Shown: one piece after another, positions 29,124 to 38,287 of the stretch
How the letters are laid out: each line of letters begins with the position of its first letter
Numbering within the stretch: position 1 is the first letter of the stretch
The notes under the pieces: model-generated
What the model saw: the letters and a program-made list of their open reading frames with translations, nothing else
Told to the model about the DNA's origin: nothing
Database searches by the model: none
From: Campylobacter bilis
Lineage (GTDB): Bacteria; Campylobacterota; Campylobacteria; Campylobacterales; Campylobacteraceae
Direction of reading: 5' to 3'
NCBI RefSeq assembly: GCF_016806695.1
Contig: NZ_WUED01000008.1
Location: 1-64,000 of the forward strand
Length of the DNA: 64,000 nt
Program-made: the position numbers and the translations under genes

Positions 29124-30275
29124 ATGAATTTAATTCCAGAAATACTAGATTTACAAGATGAATTTAAAAAAATCCGACATCAAATTCATGAGAATCCTGA
29201 ACTTGGTTTTGATGAGTTTCATACTGCAAGATTAGTAGCACAAAAACTTAAAGAATTGGGCTATGAAGTCTATGAAAAAATAGGAAAAACAGGAGTTGTT
29301 GGGGTTTTAAGAAAAGGAAATGGTGGTAAAAAAATAGGGCTTCGTGCAGATATGGATGCTTTACCCTTGCAAGAAGACACTGATTTAGTTTATAAAAGCA
29401 AAAAAGCAAATATCATGCATGCTTGTGGTCATGATGGTCATACAGCTTCTCTTTTGCTTGCTGCAAAATTTTTAGCAAATCAAGAATTTAATGGCACATT
29501 AAATCTTTATTTTCAGCCTGCTGAAGAGGGATTGGGTGGGGCTAAAGCTATGATAGAAGAGGGTTTGTTTGAAAAATTTGATAGTGATTATATTTTTGGG
29601 TGGCATAATATGCCTTTTGGCAAGAAGAAAAAGTTTTATATTAAAAAAGGTGTTATGATGGCATCTTCGGATAATTATAGTATTGAAATTATTGGTAAAG
29701 GTGGACATGGAAGCGCTCCGCAAAAAACAAAAGATCCTATATATGCGGCTTCTTTACTTGTGGTGGCTTTGCAAAGCATAGTTTCTCGTAATATCAATCC
29801 TCAAAGCTCAGCTGTTGTAAGCATAGGTGCTTTTAATGCAGGATATGCTTTTAATGTTATTCCTGATAAGGTAGAGATTAAAATGAGTGTTAGAGCATTA
29901 GATGAAGAAAGCAGAAGATTAAGTGAAGAAAAAATTGGAAAAATTTGTCAAGGTATAGCCCAAGCTAATGATATACTCATCCAAATCAACAAAAACCCTG
30001 TAGCGCCTTTAACTATGAATGATGAACATGCTGTAGAGTTTGCATGCGAGGTTGCAAAAGAAATTTTTGGTGAAGAAAATTGTGAATTTAATCACAGTCC
30101 TTTAATGGCAAGTGAAGATTTTGGCTTCTTTTGTGAAAAAAGAAAATGTGCTTATGCATTTTTAGAGAATGAAAATGATATTTATTTACATGATTGTAAT
30201 TATGTTTTTAATGACGAACTTTTAGCCAGAGCAGCAAGTTATTATGCAAATTTGGTTTTAAAATATCTTCGGTAA
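29124..30275 (+). CDS. hipO: Hippurate hydrolase (N-benzoylglycine amidohydrolase)
   Basis: A 383-residue M20 metallo-amidohydrolase. It has the family metal sites LRADMDALPLQE, HACGHDGHTA (about residues 101-110) and the catalytic PAEEGLGGA. FGWHNMPF and a C-terminal SPLMASEDFGFF follow. It splits hippurate to benzoate and glycine, the basis of the hippurate test for C. jejuni. I use the ATG at 29124 (MNLIPEIL) behind AAGGAGAAAA; the frame extends upstream to 29055, but those codons have no ribosome site. The gene is intact. Confidence 0.96.
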   Translation: MNLIPEILDLQDEFKKIRHQIHENPELGFDEFHTARLVAQKLKELGYEVYEKIGKTGVVGVLRKGNGGKKIGLRADMDALPLQEDTDLVYKSKKANIMHACGHDGHTASLLLAAKFLANQEFNGTLNLYFQPAEEGLGGAKAMIEEGLFEKFDSDYIFGWHNMPFGKKKKFYIKKGVMMASSDNYSIEIIGKGGHGSAPQKTKDPIYAASLLVVALQSIVSRNINPQSSAVVSIGAFNAGYAFNVIPDKVEIKMSVRALDEESRRLSEEKIGKICQGIAQANDILIQINKNPVAPLTMNDEHAVEFACEVAKEIFGEENCEFNHSPLMASEDFGFFCEKRKCAYAFLENENDIYLHDCNYVFNDELLARAASYYANLVLKYLR

Positions 30276-30276
30276 A

Positions 30277-31017
30277 TTAAGTTAGAATTTCAAGTATGAT
30301 TTCTTCTTTTAAACCTTTGATTTGAATTTCTTGAAGTTTTAGGTTTGAAGGGAGATTTTCTAGAAGATCTTTATTGCTTTTTGCTTGAATTTTGGCACTA
30401 GTAGCAAGTAAAATTCCCCTATAAGCTTTGGCAAAATGGCTTATTATTTTACCATTTTTTATAAATTTATAAGTACTAAATTTTTGTTTTGGAGTATAAA
30501 ATTTATTGTAAAACTCAGCCCTTAAATCTAACAGTTCTTGATCTTTTAAATATAGATCTAAAGCTTTGCTAAAATGTTCTTTATAAAATTTTTCTATAGC
30601 AAAATTTCCAAGTTTAGCACCTTGTTTGTATTTATAAAAAGGCAAAGTATCGCTAGCTTTTACCACTCCAAAAAGATTAGAAAAGATAAGAGTATTTTCT
30701 AAGATATAATTTTGACTTTTTTCATTTAGGTTTTTGAAATTTAAGTATTCATAGCTTACGCCATTGTAGAGTGTGATAGCTTTTTGCGTAGGAGCGGCTT
30801 TTAAATCCTGCTTGAATTTTAGAATTTCTTTTTCATCTTTAATGCCAAAAAGTTCTTGTAAATCTTTTAACTCGGAGTTTTTAATGATTTCTTCATATTT
30901 TTCTAAAGCTTGCATTCTAAAATCAAACAATTCTTTAAATATAAAAGAGTTTTTATTAATAGCTTTTTGATCGCAAATTTCGTTTTTACTTTCACTAGGA
31001 GAAAAAAGTATATTCAA
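30277..31017 (-). CDS. yaaA: YaaA family protein (DUF328)
   Basis: A 246-residue soluble protein. The start NILFSPSESK and the internal blocks ITLYNGVSYEYL, NLFGVVKASD and SHFAKAYRG are the conserved signature of the YaaA/UPF0246 family. The E. coli member lowers intracellular iron damage under peroxide stress and has a DNA-binding fold. It converges on hipO with a one-base gap. Divergence in the middle of the protein leaves the exact role open. Confidence 0.85.
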   Translation of the reverse strand: MNILFSPSESKNEICDQKAINKNSFIFKELFDFRMQALEKYEEIIKNSELKDLQELFGIKDEKEILKFKQDLKAAPTQKAITLYNGVSYEYLNFKNLNEKSQNYILENTLIFSNLFGVVKASDTLPFYKYKQGAKLGNFAIEKFYKEHFSKALDLYLKDQELLDLRAEFYNKFYTPKQKFSTYKFIKNGKIISHFAKAYRGILLATSAKIQAKSNKDLLENLPSNLKLQEIQIKGLKEEIILEILT

Positions 31018-31120
31018 ATTTATCCTTTTTAATATTTGTTAAAAAAGATAGCTAAAAGCTTATAAATTTAGGCTTATAAAACTATAATTATTTAAATTTT
31101 TAAGCTTTTTGCAGTAAAAA

Positions 31121-32212
31121 TTAAAACGATGGAGCATCCATTAACATAGAAAGCATTAAAAATGGAAAGAGAATTTTTAAAACTTCTGTTAGGTCTTGAT
31201 CATTGATATTTAGTTTTTCTATATTATTGATCATTTCTATACCATATTCATTAAGGGCTGTGTTTTTAAATTTCAAATCAAGGTCAAATTGATATTGATT
31301 GTTTTGAGTCATGCTTTTTAAAACATTTAAAGTTTTATTGAAAATAAGAGCTTGTTCTTCATTTTGACTTTGGATTTTTAGAGTTTGTAAGTTTTCTTTA
31401 ACTTTGTTTAAGATCTCTGTAAATACACCTTCTGTTTGAAGAGTAGAATTGATTTTAAAATTATTTAAAACAATATATTTTTTAGTTTCGTTATTAAAAA
31501 TTAAGTTTTTATTTGTTGTAAAAAAATCATTGGTTAAATTAGTAGTATTTAATTTTATGCCTTGAGTGTCAAAATAATTAAGCAAATCTTCTTTCATTGT
31601 GATATCAAAACTTATACTAAGATTTAATTTTGCACCATCAAGCTTTATAAGAAAGCTATTTGAATAATCATTGTCTTTTTTGCTTAAAAAATGTCCAAAG
31701 GATAGGGTATAAGAGTCTGAATTTAATTTTTCTATAAAAGCATTGATTTTTGGATCTTCTTGAGCTAAACTTGCATTGATATCATGGATTATTTCTTTTC
31801 CAAGTTGGAAATTTTGAATAAACCAATTTGTTTGTAGGATTTTTTCTTCTTTTAAAAGATGTTCATAGTATTGTTTAATGTTTGTATTTTCTTTTGCTTG
31901 TTTTTTGTAGATTTCATTAGATTGTAAAAGGATATTTTTTGCCTTGAATAATTCTTGATAATTGCCATGACTATCTTTTATCGATGTTTTAAAATCTGGA
32001 CTAAGACACTCAATGAAAGCTTTGTTTGCCTTACATGAAAAATCTGATAAATCGATTTTAATGTCAGAATTTTCAAAAAGGCTTAAAGTATCTTGGGCTA
32101 GTGTTTGATTTAATTGATTTTGATATTTATTAACTGTAGTTTGGTCTATGGAATTTTTACATGCTGATAATAAAATAGCTAATGTTATGGCTATGAAAAT
32201 ATTTTTTTTCAT
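31121..32212 (-). CDS. jlpA: Surface lipoprotein adhesin JlpA
   Basis: A 363-residue lipoprotein. The signal peptide ends in the lipobox LLSAC (Cys 18). The mature protein is rich in Asn, Lys and Leu with alternating beta-strand pattern (KAFIECLSPDFKTSIKD, later FKINSTLQTEGVF), the unclosed half-barrel of JlpA. JlpA is a C. jejuni surface adhesin reported to bind Hsp90alpha. At 363 residues it is shorter than the roughly 372 I recall for NCTC 11168. It is divergent from cjaA over about 180 AT-rich bases. Confidence 0.85.
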   Translation of the reverse strand: MKKNIFIAITLAILLSACKNSIDQTTVNKYQNQLNQTLAQDTLSLFENSDIKIDLSDFSCKANKAFIECLSPDFKTSIKDSHGNYQELFKAKNILLQSNEIYKKQAKENTNIKQYYEHLLKEEKILQTNWFIQNFQLGKEIIHDINASLAQEDPKINAFIEKLNSDSYTLSFGHFLSKKDNDYSNSFLIKLDGAKLNLSISFDITMKEDLLNYFDTQGIKLNTTNLTNDFFTTNKNLIFNNETKKYIVLNNFKINSTLQTEGVFTEILNKVKENLQTLKIQSQNEEQALIFNKTLNVLKSMTQNNQYQFDLDLKFKNTALNEYGIEMINNIEKLNINDQDLTEVLKILFPFLMLSMLMDAPSF

Positions 32213-32394
32213 TTTTTATCTCCTAAATCTTAAGCAAGTATTATATCAAGTTTTATTTAAAGTTGACATAATATTAAAAGAATGTATAAGTTGATGATAT
32301 TTTTTATATAAGCAAAATCTTTTATCTTAAGATTAAAAGTATTGTTGATAATTTTAAGTATAATTGTTCTTGCAATTTCAAATAAAGGAATAAA

Positions 32395-33234
32395 ATGAAA
32401 AAAATACTTCTTAGTGTTTTGCCAGCCTTTGTCATGTTAGTTTTGGTTGCTTGCGGGGGAAATTCTAATTCTCAAACTTTAAATTCCCTTGATGCGATTA
32501 AACAAAGAGGTGTGATTAGAATTGGAGTATTTGGAGATAAGCCACCTTTTGGTTATGTAGATGAAAAAGGTCTAAATCAAGGCTATGATGTGTATTTAGC
32601 TAAGCGCATAGCAAAAGAGCTTTTAGGGGATGAAAATAAAGTCCAATTTGTCCTTGTTGAAGCGGCTAATAGAGTAGAGTTTTTAAAATCAAATAAAGTA
32701 GATATTATTTTGGCTAATTTTACTAAAACTCCTCAAAGAGCTGAGCAAGTAGATTTTTGTTTGCCTTATATGAAGGTCGCTTTAGGTGTAGTCGTGCCAA
32801 AGGATAGTAATATTACTAGTATACAGGATTTACAAGATAAAACTTTATTATTAAATAAAGGAACAACAGCTGATGCATATTTTACGCAAAATTATCCTGA
32901 TATAAAAACTTTAAAATATGATCAAAATACTGAAACTTTTGCCGCTTTAATAGATGGTAGAGGGGATGCTTTAAGCCATGATAATACCTTGCTTTTTGCT
33001 TGGGTGAAAGATCATCCTGATTTTAAAATAGTCATTAAAGAATTAGGCAATCAAGACTTTATCGCACCTGCTGTAAAAAAAGGCGATAAAGAGCTTGAAG
33101 AATTTATTAATGCTTTAATTCTTAATTTGGATCAAGAGAAGTTTTTTAATAAAGCTTATGATGAGACTTTAAGATCTCATTTTGGAGATGATGTGAAAGC
33201 TGATGATGTGGTTGTTGAAAATAAGAAAAATTAA
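32395..33234 (+). CDS. cjaA: CjaA, cysteine-binding lipoprotein of an ABC importer
   Basis: A 279-residue family 3 solute-binding protein anchored as a lipoprotein (lipobox LVAC, Cys 20). Blocks GVIRIGVFGDKPPFGYVDEKG and GYDVYLAKRIAKEL (about residues 38-75) are typical of polar amino acid binders. VDIILANFTKTPQRAEQVDF is the second signature. CjaA binds cysteine and is a strong antigen. It is followed by its own intrinsic terminator, then cjaB. The ABC partners are not in the window. Confidence 0.93.
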   Translation: MKKILLSVLPAFVMLVLVACGGNSNSQTLNSLDAIKQRGVIRIGVFGDKPPFGYVDEKGLNQGYDVYLAKRIAKELLGDENKVQFVLVEAANRVEFLKSNKVDIILANFTKTPQRAEQVDFCLPYMKVALGVVVPKDSNITSIQDLQDKTLLLNKGTTADAYFTQNYPDIKTLKYDQNTETFAALIDGRGDALSHDNTLLFAWVKDHPDFKIVIKELGNQDFIAPAVKKGDKELEEFINALILNLDQEKFFNKAYDETLRSHFGDDVKADDVVVENKKN

Positions 33235-33256
33235 AAAGGGTTAAAAGCCCTTTTTT
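33233..33256 (+). terminator. Intrinsic terminator after cjaA
   Basis: AAAAAGGG (33233-33240), loop TTAAAAG, CCCTTTTT and one more T (33248-33256): an 8-bp stem with a T run. It begins within the cjaA stop codon and ends 10 bases before the cjaB start, so it should set cjaB expression below that of cjaA. Confidence 0.8.
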
Positions 33257-33266
33257 AGGATAAAAT

Positions 33267-34514
33267 ATGCAAGAAAAATACAAAAATATTATTTACGCTT
33301 CTTTAGGTGGGATTTTAGAATTTTATGATTTTGTACTTTTTGCCTTTTTTTTGGATATTTTTGCTAGGGTGTTTTTCCCGCCAAATGATATTTTTTGGAC
33401 CCAAATAAATGTTTATATAGCTTTTGGTGCTGCTTATTTAGCACGTCCTTTTGGAGCTGTTTTAATGGGGCATTTTGCAGACAGATACGGGCGTAAAAAT
33501 ATTTTTTATATATCTATGCTTTTAATGGTTTTACCAAGTTTTGCTTTGGCTTTTTTGCCAAGCTATGAAAATATAGGTATTTTTGCTACTTTGATTTTAT
33601 TTTTTATCCGTATTTTGCAAGGCTTAGCAGTAGGAAGCGAGGTTAGCGGAGCTTGGATTTATGTTAGTGAATTTGTAAAAGGGCGGCAAATTCCATTGGT
33701 TCTTGGCTTTATTTCAGCGACTTTAACTATAGGTTTGTTATTAGGTAATCTTGCGGCTTTAGGGGTGAGGACTTATTTTAACCCACAAGAAGTTCAAAGC
33801 TATGCTTGGAGGATTCCTTTTATTATAGGAGGATTTTTTGGGATTTTAGCATTGTTTTTAAGGAATAAATTAAGCGAAACTCCAGAATTTATAAAAATGC
33901 AAAATGAAAAAAAAATCTTAGCCTTTCCCTTACTTCAAGCTTTAAAAACGCATAAAACAAAGATGTTTATATGTTTTTTAATGACCTTGGTTTTAACAAG
34001 TGGTGTGGCGACTTTAATGATTTTACCAAAATACTTTGAAGATCTTTTAGTAATCAATAAAAACTCTGCTTTGTGGATACAAAATTTTGCCATTTTAGCC
34101 GTGATTTTTGGATCTTTGTTTCAAGGAATATTAGCTAGTAAATGGGGAAGTTATAAAATTTGTTCTTTTTTTAGTATGGTTTTTATAGTTTTTAGTGTGC
34201 TTTTTAGTTTTTATGATGAAAATTTTTTATTTTATTTTTTATTTGCTTGCTTTGCACAGGGTATTATTACTTTTGCACCTGTATTTATGACGCAAATTTT
34301 TAAAAGCGAGTTTAGATTTAGTGGGCTTAGTTTTGCTTATAATATTTCTTATGCTATTTTAGGTTTTTTAACCCCTTTTATAGTAAATGCTTTTTATAAA
34401 GAATATTTAGGCGTTTATTTTTTTATAGTGGGATTTTGCTCCTTACTTTGTGTGTTTTTATTAAAACGTATTTTTGCAAGAAGCAAAGTAGAAAAATCAT
34501 GCATTATCTTTTAA
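33267..34514 (+). CDS. cjaB: CjaB, MFS transporter of the metabolite:H+ symporter family
   Basis: A 415-residue membrane protein with twelve predicted spans. The MFS loop 2-3 motif GHFADRYGRKNIF is near residues 70-83 (GxxxDRxGRR type). The early block ASLGGILEFYDFVLFAFF is characteristic of the ProP/ShiA/KgtP branch (organic acid or osmolyte symporters). The ATG at 33267 follows TTTAGGATAAAAT. It sits just after the cjaA terminator. The substrate is unknown; the last six codons overlap the end of pepD on the other strand. Confidence 0.88.
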   Translation: MQEKYKNIIYASLGGILEFYDFVLFAFFLDIFARVFFPPNDIFWTQINVYIAFGAAYLARPFGAVLMGHFADRYGRKNIFYISMLLMVLPSFALAFLPSYENIGIFATLILFFIRILQGLAVGSEVSGAWIYVSEFVKGRQIPLVLGFISATLTIGLLLGNLAALGVRTYFNPQEVQSYAWRIPFIIGGFFGILALFLRNKLSETPEFIKMQNEKKILAFPLLQALKTHKTKMFICFLMTLVLTSGVATLMILPKYFEDLLVINKNSALWIQNFAILAVIFGSLFQGILASKWGSYKICSFFSMVFIVFSVLFSFYDENFLFYFLFACFAQGIITFAPVFMTQIFKSEFRFSGLSFAYNISYAILGFLTPFIVNAFYKEYLGVYFFIVGFCSLLCVFLLKRIFARSKVEKSCIIF

Positions 34515-35765
34515 AACTTCAAAAACAACTTTAGATATTTTTTCTACAGAAGCGATTTCGCAGCGTTCTTGAGTCGAGTGAGGATTGTGTATATTTGGAC
34601 CTATAGAAGCGCATAGGAGTTTTTGCTTTTTTTCTATGATGCCACATTCTAATCCTGCGTGAATGGCTGAAATTTTAGCTTGAGGTGAGACTTTTTGAAG
34701 AGCTTTTAAGACTTTATCACTAAGAGCATTAGCTTTACCTTCCCAAGGATCGTAAAAATTCAAACTTTTTGCTTTATAACCAAAGGCTTTAAAAAATTCT
34801 AAAGTTTCAAATTCGATTTGTTTTAAACCATCAAGTACATTAGATCTTGCAAAAAGAGTAAATTGGATTTGTTTATCATGCATTCTTAATGTGGCTAGAT
34901 TGATGCTAGTTTGAACTATGCCTAAATTAGCATCATACGCACGCACCCCATGCGAGAAAGCATTGATAGTGTCTAAAAGCTTTTTACTTTGATCACAAAG
35001 TTCAAATTCACCTTCTTCTTTTAGGCAACATTTTATCCATTGATTGGATTTAACTTCATTTTTAAAATACACTAAGGCCATGGCGTGTTTTGGTATAGAA
35101 TTTATTCTTTCTCCGCCTTCAAAAAAAAGAATTTCCCCATCATTTTCTTTTATAAATCTAGCCATTTCTTTAATAGAATTTTTTTGATTTTCTAGTATGT
35201 CTATACCTGAATGTCCTCCTAAGAAATTTTGTGCTTTAAGTTCATAAATTTTACCCCTTTTTTTAATGGTGCTAAAATTTAAGCTTGCATGGATATCAAC
35301 CCCACCTGCACAACCTATCATCACTTCATCATCACTTTCATGATCTAAATTTAAAAGCATTTGAGATTTTAGTGTGTGTTCAAGTGCATTTACGCCTAGG
35401 AGTCCTACTTCTTCATCATTAGTAAAAAGGCATTCTAAATTGTTAAATTCTTTCATAGCACCCATCATAATAGCTACTCCTATACCATTATCTGCACCAA
35501 GACTTGAGTTTTTAGCTTTTAAAAATCCATTTTCTTCATACACTGCTAGTTTAGGTGCATCTCCCATACAAACCATGTCATAATGGCTTTGTAGACAAAT
35601 TTTAGGTTTTCCTTTAATAGCGTGGATATTTCCTGCTTTATCTATAGTTACTTTAAAGCCTTGATCTTTAGCATAAGAGCTTAAAAATTCTTTCATTTGT
35701 TTTGTTTCATAGCTACAATGTGGTATTTGACATAATTGTTTAAAATTTTCTATTATATTTTCCAT
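34497..35765 (-). CDS. pepD: Aminoacyl-histidine dipeptidase
   Basis: A 422-residue M20 peptidase of the PepD (Xaa-His dipeptidase) branch. Metal sites are LQSHYDMV (about residues 57-64), SLGADNGIGVA (92-102) and LFTNDEEVGLLG (113-124). The PepD-type block NFLGGHSGIDI is in the lid domain, and CGIIEKKQ lies near the C-terminus. It cuts dipeptides such as carnosine or Gly-X in the cytoplasm, useful to an organism living on amino acids. Its 3' end overlaps cjaB by 18 bases on the opposite strand. Confidence 0.93.
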   Translation of the reverse strand: MENIIENFKQLCQIPHCSYETKQMKEFLSSYAKDQGFKVTIDKAGNIHAIKGKPKICLQSHYDMVCMGDAPKLAVYEENGFLKAKNSSLGADNGIGVAIMMGAMKEFNNLECLFTNDEEVGLLGVNALEHTLKSQMLLNLDHESDDEVMIGCAGGVDIHASLNFSTIKKRGKIYELKAQNFLGGHSGIDILENQKNSIKEMARFIKENDGEILFFEGGERINSIPKHAMALVYFKNEVKSNQWIKCCLKEEGEFELCDQSKKLLDTINAFSHGVRAYDANLGIVQTSINLATLRMHDKQIQFTLFARSNVLDGLKQIEFETLEFFKAFGYKAKSLNFYDPWEGKANALSDKVLKALQKVSPQAKISAIHAGLECGIIEKKQKLLCASIGPNIHNPHSTQERCEIASVEKISKVVFEVLKDNA

Positions 35766-35832
35766 TTTATCTCCTTTATTTTGCTAAAATTATGGCATAT
35801 TTTTTAAAATTTAAAGCTAAGATGATTGAAAA

Positions 35833-36360
35833 ATGAGATTAAATAATAAAAAACTGTTTAATTTAAGAAGATTATTAAGTGATCCTAAGAAATTTTTCTC
35901 ACTTTTAATTTTTGTCCTTGTTATTGCTTTTGTCCAAAACTTTATTGCACAAAATTCAAGCTTTGAAGGAAAGGTTATTAGGGTAATTGATGGAGATACT
36001 ATAGAGCTTTCTTATGGGGATAAAATTACTAGGGTGAGGTTTTTTGGTATAGATGCGCCTGAACTTAAGCAAAGCTTTGGTCCTCAATCTAAAGAAGCTT
36101 TGAGCAAGATATTAAAAGGCAAGCAAGTGCAAGTAATTTATAAGAATAAGGATGTTTATGGTAGAATCGTAGCTATTGTTAAATTAAACGATCTTGATGT
36201 GAATAGATTTTTAGTGAGCAAAGGATATGCTTGGGCAGATATTTATTATAATGAAGTTTATATCAAAGAGCAAGAATATGCTAGAAAAAACCGTTTAGGT
36301 CTTTGGAAAGAAAGTAATCCTATAGAGCCTTATAAGTGGCGTAAACAGAATAAATTCTGA
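35833..36360 (+). CDS. Membrane-anchored or secreted thermonuclease-like protein (SNc family)
   Basis: A 175-residue protein. A hydrophobic segment at about 25-42 is followed by a staphylococcal-nuclease fold: VIRVIDGDTIELSYGDK (about 50-66, calcium and active-site region), VRFFGIDAPELKQ with the catalytic Arg, then YGRIVAIVKLN and KGYAWADIYY. It probably degrades DNA or RNA outside the inner membrane. Gene transfer control by secreted nucleases is known in Campylobacter, but those are other enzymes; a link here is only inference. A small lipoprotein gene follows after nine bases. Confidence 0.88.
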   Translation: MRLNNKKLFNLRRLLSDPKKFFSLLIFVLVIAFVQNFIAQNSSFEGKVIRVIDGDTIELSYGDKITRVRFFGIDAPELKQSFGPQSKEALSKILKGKQVQVIYKNKDVYGRIVAIVKLNDLDVNRFLVSKGYAWADIYYNEVYIKEQEYARKNRLGLWKESNPIEPYKWRKQNKF

Positions 36361-36369
36361 AAGGAAAAT

Positions 36370-36543
36370 ATGAAAAAATACGTTTTAATACTATTATCAA
36401 TTCTTGGAATTTCTGGATGTTTTGTGAATGAAAGAGGAATTTCTAATCGCTATTATGATGATTGTAAAGAGTATTATGATGCAAGTGGGGTTTATCATAA
36501 GGATTGTCCGAAAAATTGGATAGATATTAAAATGACTCCTTGA
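36370..36543 (+). CDS. Small lipoprotein, 57 residues
   Basis: ATG at 36370 behind AAGGAAAAT, stop TGA at 36541-36543. The signal peptide KKYVLILLSILGISGC ends in a lipobox (ISGC, Cys 17). The 40-residue mature part has two more cysteines and many Tyr/Asp (RYYDDCKEYYDASG, then KDCPKNWID), so one disulfide is likely. It follows the nuclease gene by nine bases and is probably co-transcribed. It matches my memory of the small lipoprotein at Cj0978. Function unknown. Confidence 0.75.
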   Translation: MKKYVLILLSILGISGCFVNERGISNRYYDDCKEYYDASGVYHKDCPKNWIDIKMTP

Positions 36544-36544
36544 G

Positions 36545-37117
36545 TTATTTTCCATTTAGCGAGCTTACTAAAGCAGATGCTACAGCTTCGGGATTGTTTA
36601 TTTTTGAAGTAGGGTTTTCTTTAGGTTTGGCAGTTTGAAGTGGGGGACGTTTGAGTTTAAAGATATGTTCATCTGTGCTTACTATTTGTATAGTTCCTTC
36701 AAACATTTTGATTTCTTTAACATGTCCTATTACTTTAACATCTCTTTTTTTAGAAGTTTCATCAAAGAGTGCACTAGCTTCAAGTTCTAAAACATCTCCT
36801 AATTTTAATGGCGCGTAAAAAAAGCATTTTGTTCCAAGAACGACTGAAAATTCTTTGTTAACAGAAGCTTGTGCTACATAATTTGCTGCAGCAAAGATAA
36901 AAGCGTCAAAAATCAATCCTTGATCATCTACAACCATTTCATTTGTGGTTATTAAAATTGATTTGGCATAGTTTTTATTAATTTCTATAATAGTCCCTGC
37001 AAGAGAGCTGTTTAATTCAGGGCAAGTGAGTAGTTCTGTTTTGACTCGCGATATGTCTTCTATGGATGCATATTCTTCAAGCTGGGTGTATTCTTCGAAA
37101 TTGTCTTTTTTTGCCAT
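36545..37117 (-). CDS. Cj0977-like hot-dog fold protein, sigma28 regulon
   Basis: A 190-residue soluble protein (MAKKDNFEEY start at 37117, behind AAAGG; the frame opens further upstream to 37159 without a ribosome site). It contains a PaaI/MaoC-like hot-dog domain (about residues 60-150: FDAFIFAAANYVAQASVN, FFYAPLKLGDVLELEASALF). It matches what I know of C. jejuni Cj0977, a FliA-dependent virulence factor with a hot-dog dimer fold but no proven enzyme activity. A CCGATAT box upstream supports sigma28 control. It converges on the small lipoprotein gene. Confidence 0.82.
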   Translation of the reverse strand: MAKKDNFEEYTQLEEYASIEDISRVKTELLTCPELNSSLAGTIIEINKNYAKSILITTNEMVVDDQGLIFDAFIFAAANYVAQASVNKEFSVVLGTKCFFYAPLKLGDVLELEASALFDETSKKRDVKVIGHVKEIKMFEGTIQIVSTDEHIFKLKRPPLQTAKPKENPTSKINNPEAVASALVSSLNGK

Positions 37118-37162
37118 ATTTAAACCTTTAATTATACTCATTGCCTTAAAATATATCAAAGT

Positions 37163-37169
37163 ATATCGG
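37163..37169 (-). promoter_or_regulatory. Sigma28 (FliA) -10 box upstream of the Cj0977-like gene
   Basis: Minus-strand CCGATAT, about 46 bases before the ATG at 37117. It matches the CGATAT core of Campylobacter flagellar late promoters, with an AT-rich TATAAAT some 15 bases further upstream as the likely -35. Confidence 0.6.
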
Positions 37170-37186
37170 TATTAAAAAGAAAAAAT

Positions 37187-38062
37187 TTATATTTTGATGC
37201 GTACATAAACTCTTTTTGGTGCTTCATAACCTTCTAGGGTGAGGTTTTTGTTTTTTGGGTCTAAGAAATTTTCTAAAGAAAAAGAATCTATCCATTCTGT
37301 TTTTCTTTGTTCTTTTTCATCAGTTACTTTTTTTGCTAAAACTTCAAATTTTTTAAACCCTGCTTTTTCGCACCAGTTTTTCAAAGCACTAATACTAGGT
37401 ACAAAATAAATATTTGGGATTTTAGAATAAGTCTTATTAGGCACAAGGGCAATTTCTCTTTCATCTTCTATATACATAGTGTCTAAAAAAACGCTTCCGT
37501 TTTTGTTAAGTCCTGCTTTTAAATCTTTTAGCATTTTTACAGGATCGCTTCTATGATAGATAACCCCAAGGCAAAAAATCACATCAAATTTTAAATTATA
37601 ATTTGGCAAAGCTTCCACTCCTAAAAGTTCGTATTTTATAGGAGTTTTAGCTAGAGCATTGATGAATTCAAATTGCAAGCTGTATTTTATAGAAGGATCA
37701 AAACCTATAAGTTTTTTAGGATTAAATTCTAGCATTTTAAACATATAATAGCCATTATTACAGCCAATATCTGCAACGCATTTTTGAGAAAGTTCTTGCA
37801 TAAAAGGTTTAAGAATATTAAATTTGATAAAGCTTTGCCATTCTGCATCAATAAAAAGTTCATCTATTTTAAAAGGTCCTTTTCTCCAAGGTTTTAATGC
37901 TTGTGCTAGGGCTAAAATTTCTTCTTTAGCTTGAGAGTTTGTGGATAAATTGATGCTATTTTCTAAAGTTAATTTACAAGAAAGCTTATATTCTTTTAAT
38001 TTTTGTATCTTAGAATATAAAGGATGGTTGATTAATTGCTTTTGAAGGGAATTGGTTTGCAT
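37187..38062 (-). CDS. cmoB: tRNA U34 carboxymethyltransferase
   Basis: A 291-residue CmoB. The conserved opening of its catalytic half, WRKGPFKIDELFIDAEWQS (about residues 75-93), is typical. So are the SAM motif VADIGCNNGYYMFKM and the late block LGVIYHRSDPVKML. It uses carboxy-SAM to finish cmo5U34 in wobble-position tRNAs. It lacks part of the N-terminal extension of E. coli CmoB (323). Upstream lies the degenerate CRISPR locus, so cmoB marks one edge of that island. Confidence 0.92.
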   Translation of the reverse strand: MQTNSLQKQLINHPLYSKIQKLKEYKLSCKLTLENSINLSTNSQAKEEILALAQALKPWRKGPFKIDELFIDAEWQSFIKFNILKPFMQELSQKCVADIGCNNGYYMFKMLEFNPKKLIGFDPSIKYSLQFEFINALAKTPIKYELLGVEALPNYNLKFDVIFCLGVIYHRSDPVKMLKDLKAGLNKNGSVFLDTMYIEDEREIALVPNKTYSKIPNIYFVPSISALKNWCEKAGFKKFEVLAKKVTDEKEQRKTEWIDSFSLENFLDPKNKNLTLEGYEAPKRVYVRIKI

Positions 38063-38108
38063 TATATTCCTTAAAAATTTGCTTTTTATATTTGAAATTA
38101 TAGCATCA

Positions 38109-38134
38109 AAACTAAAGATATAAAAGACTAAAAT
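38109..38134 (-). repeat. Possible eroded CRISPR repeat (weak)
   Basis: CTAAAGATATAAAAGACTAAAAT and its flanks resemble the minus-strand complement of the C. jejuni 36-base repeat (TAAAG...TAAAA...GACTAAAAC) after losing about four bases. The local base composition is so AT-rich that chance is quite possible. Confidence 0.2.
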
Positions 38135-38287
38135 TATGACTTTGCTATATGGCTATAGCAATTTGATTTATAATTTCATATTGATTTATTAAATTTTTAA
38201 AATCTTTGTAATATTTATGGTAAAATAAGCTCTATAAGCTTTTATTGTTTTGCTTATTTTTTATTAAGTTTTTTATAGTATGATAAT

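Noticed and set aside
38214-38226. TTTATGGTAAAAT as a plus-strand CRISPR repeat end
   Set aside because: Only 13 bases match, and they also fit an extended -10 promoter; the upstream bases do not resemble the repeat.
38135-38287. An intact CRISPR array in the cmoB-tracrRNA interval
   Set aside because: No exact direct repeat of useful length with about 30-base spacers is visible; only weak single traces.
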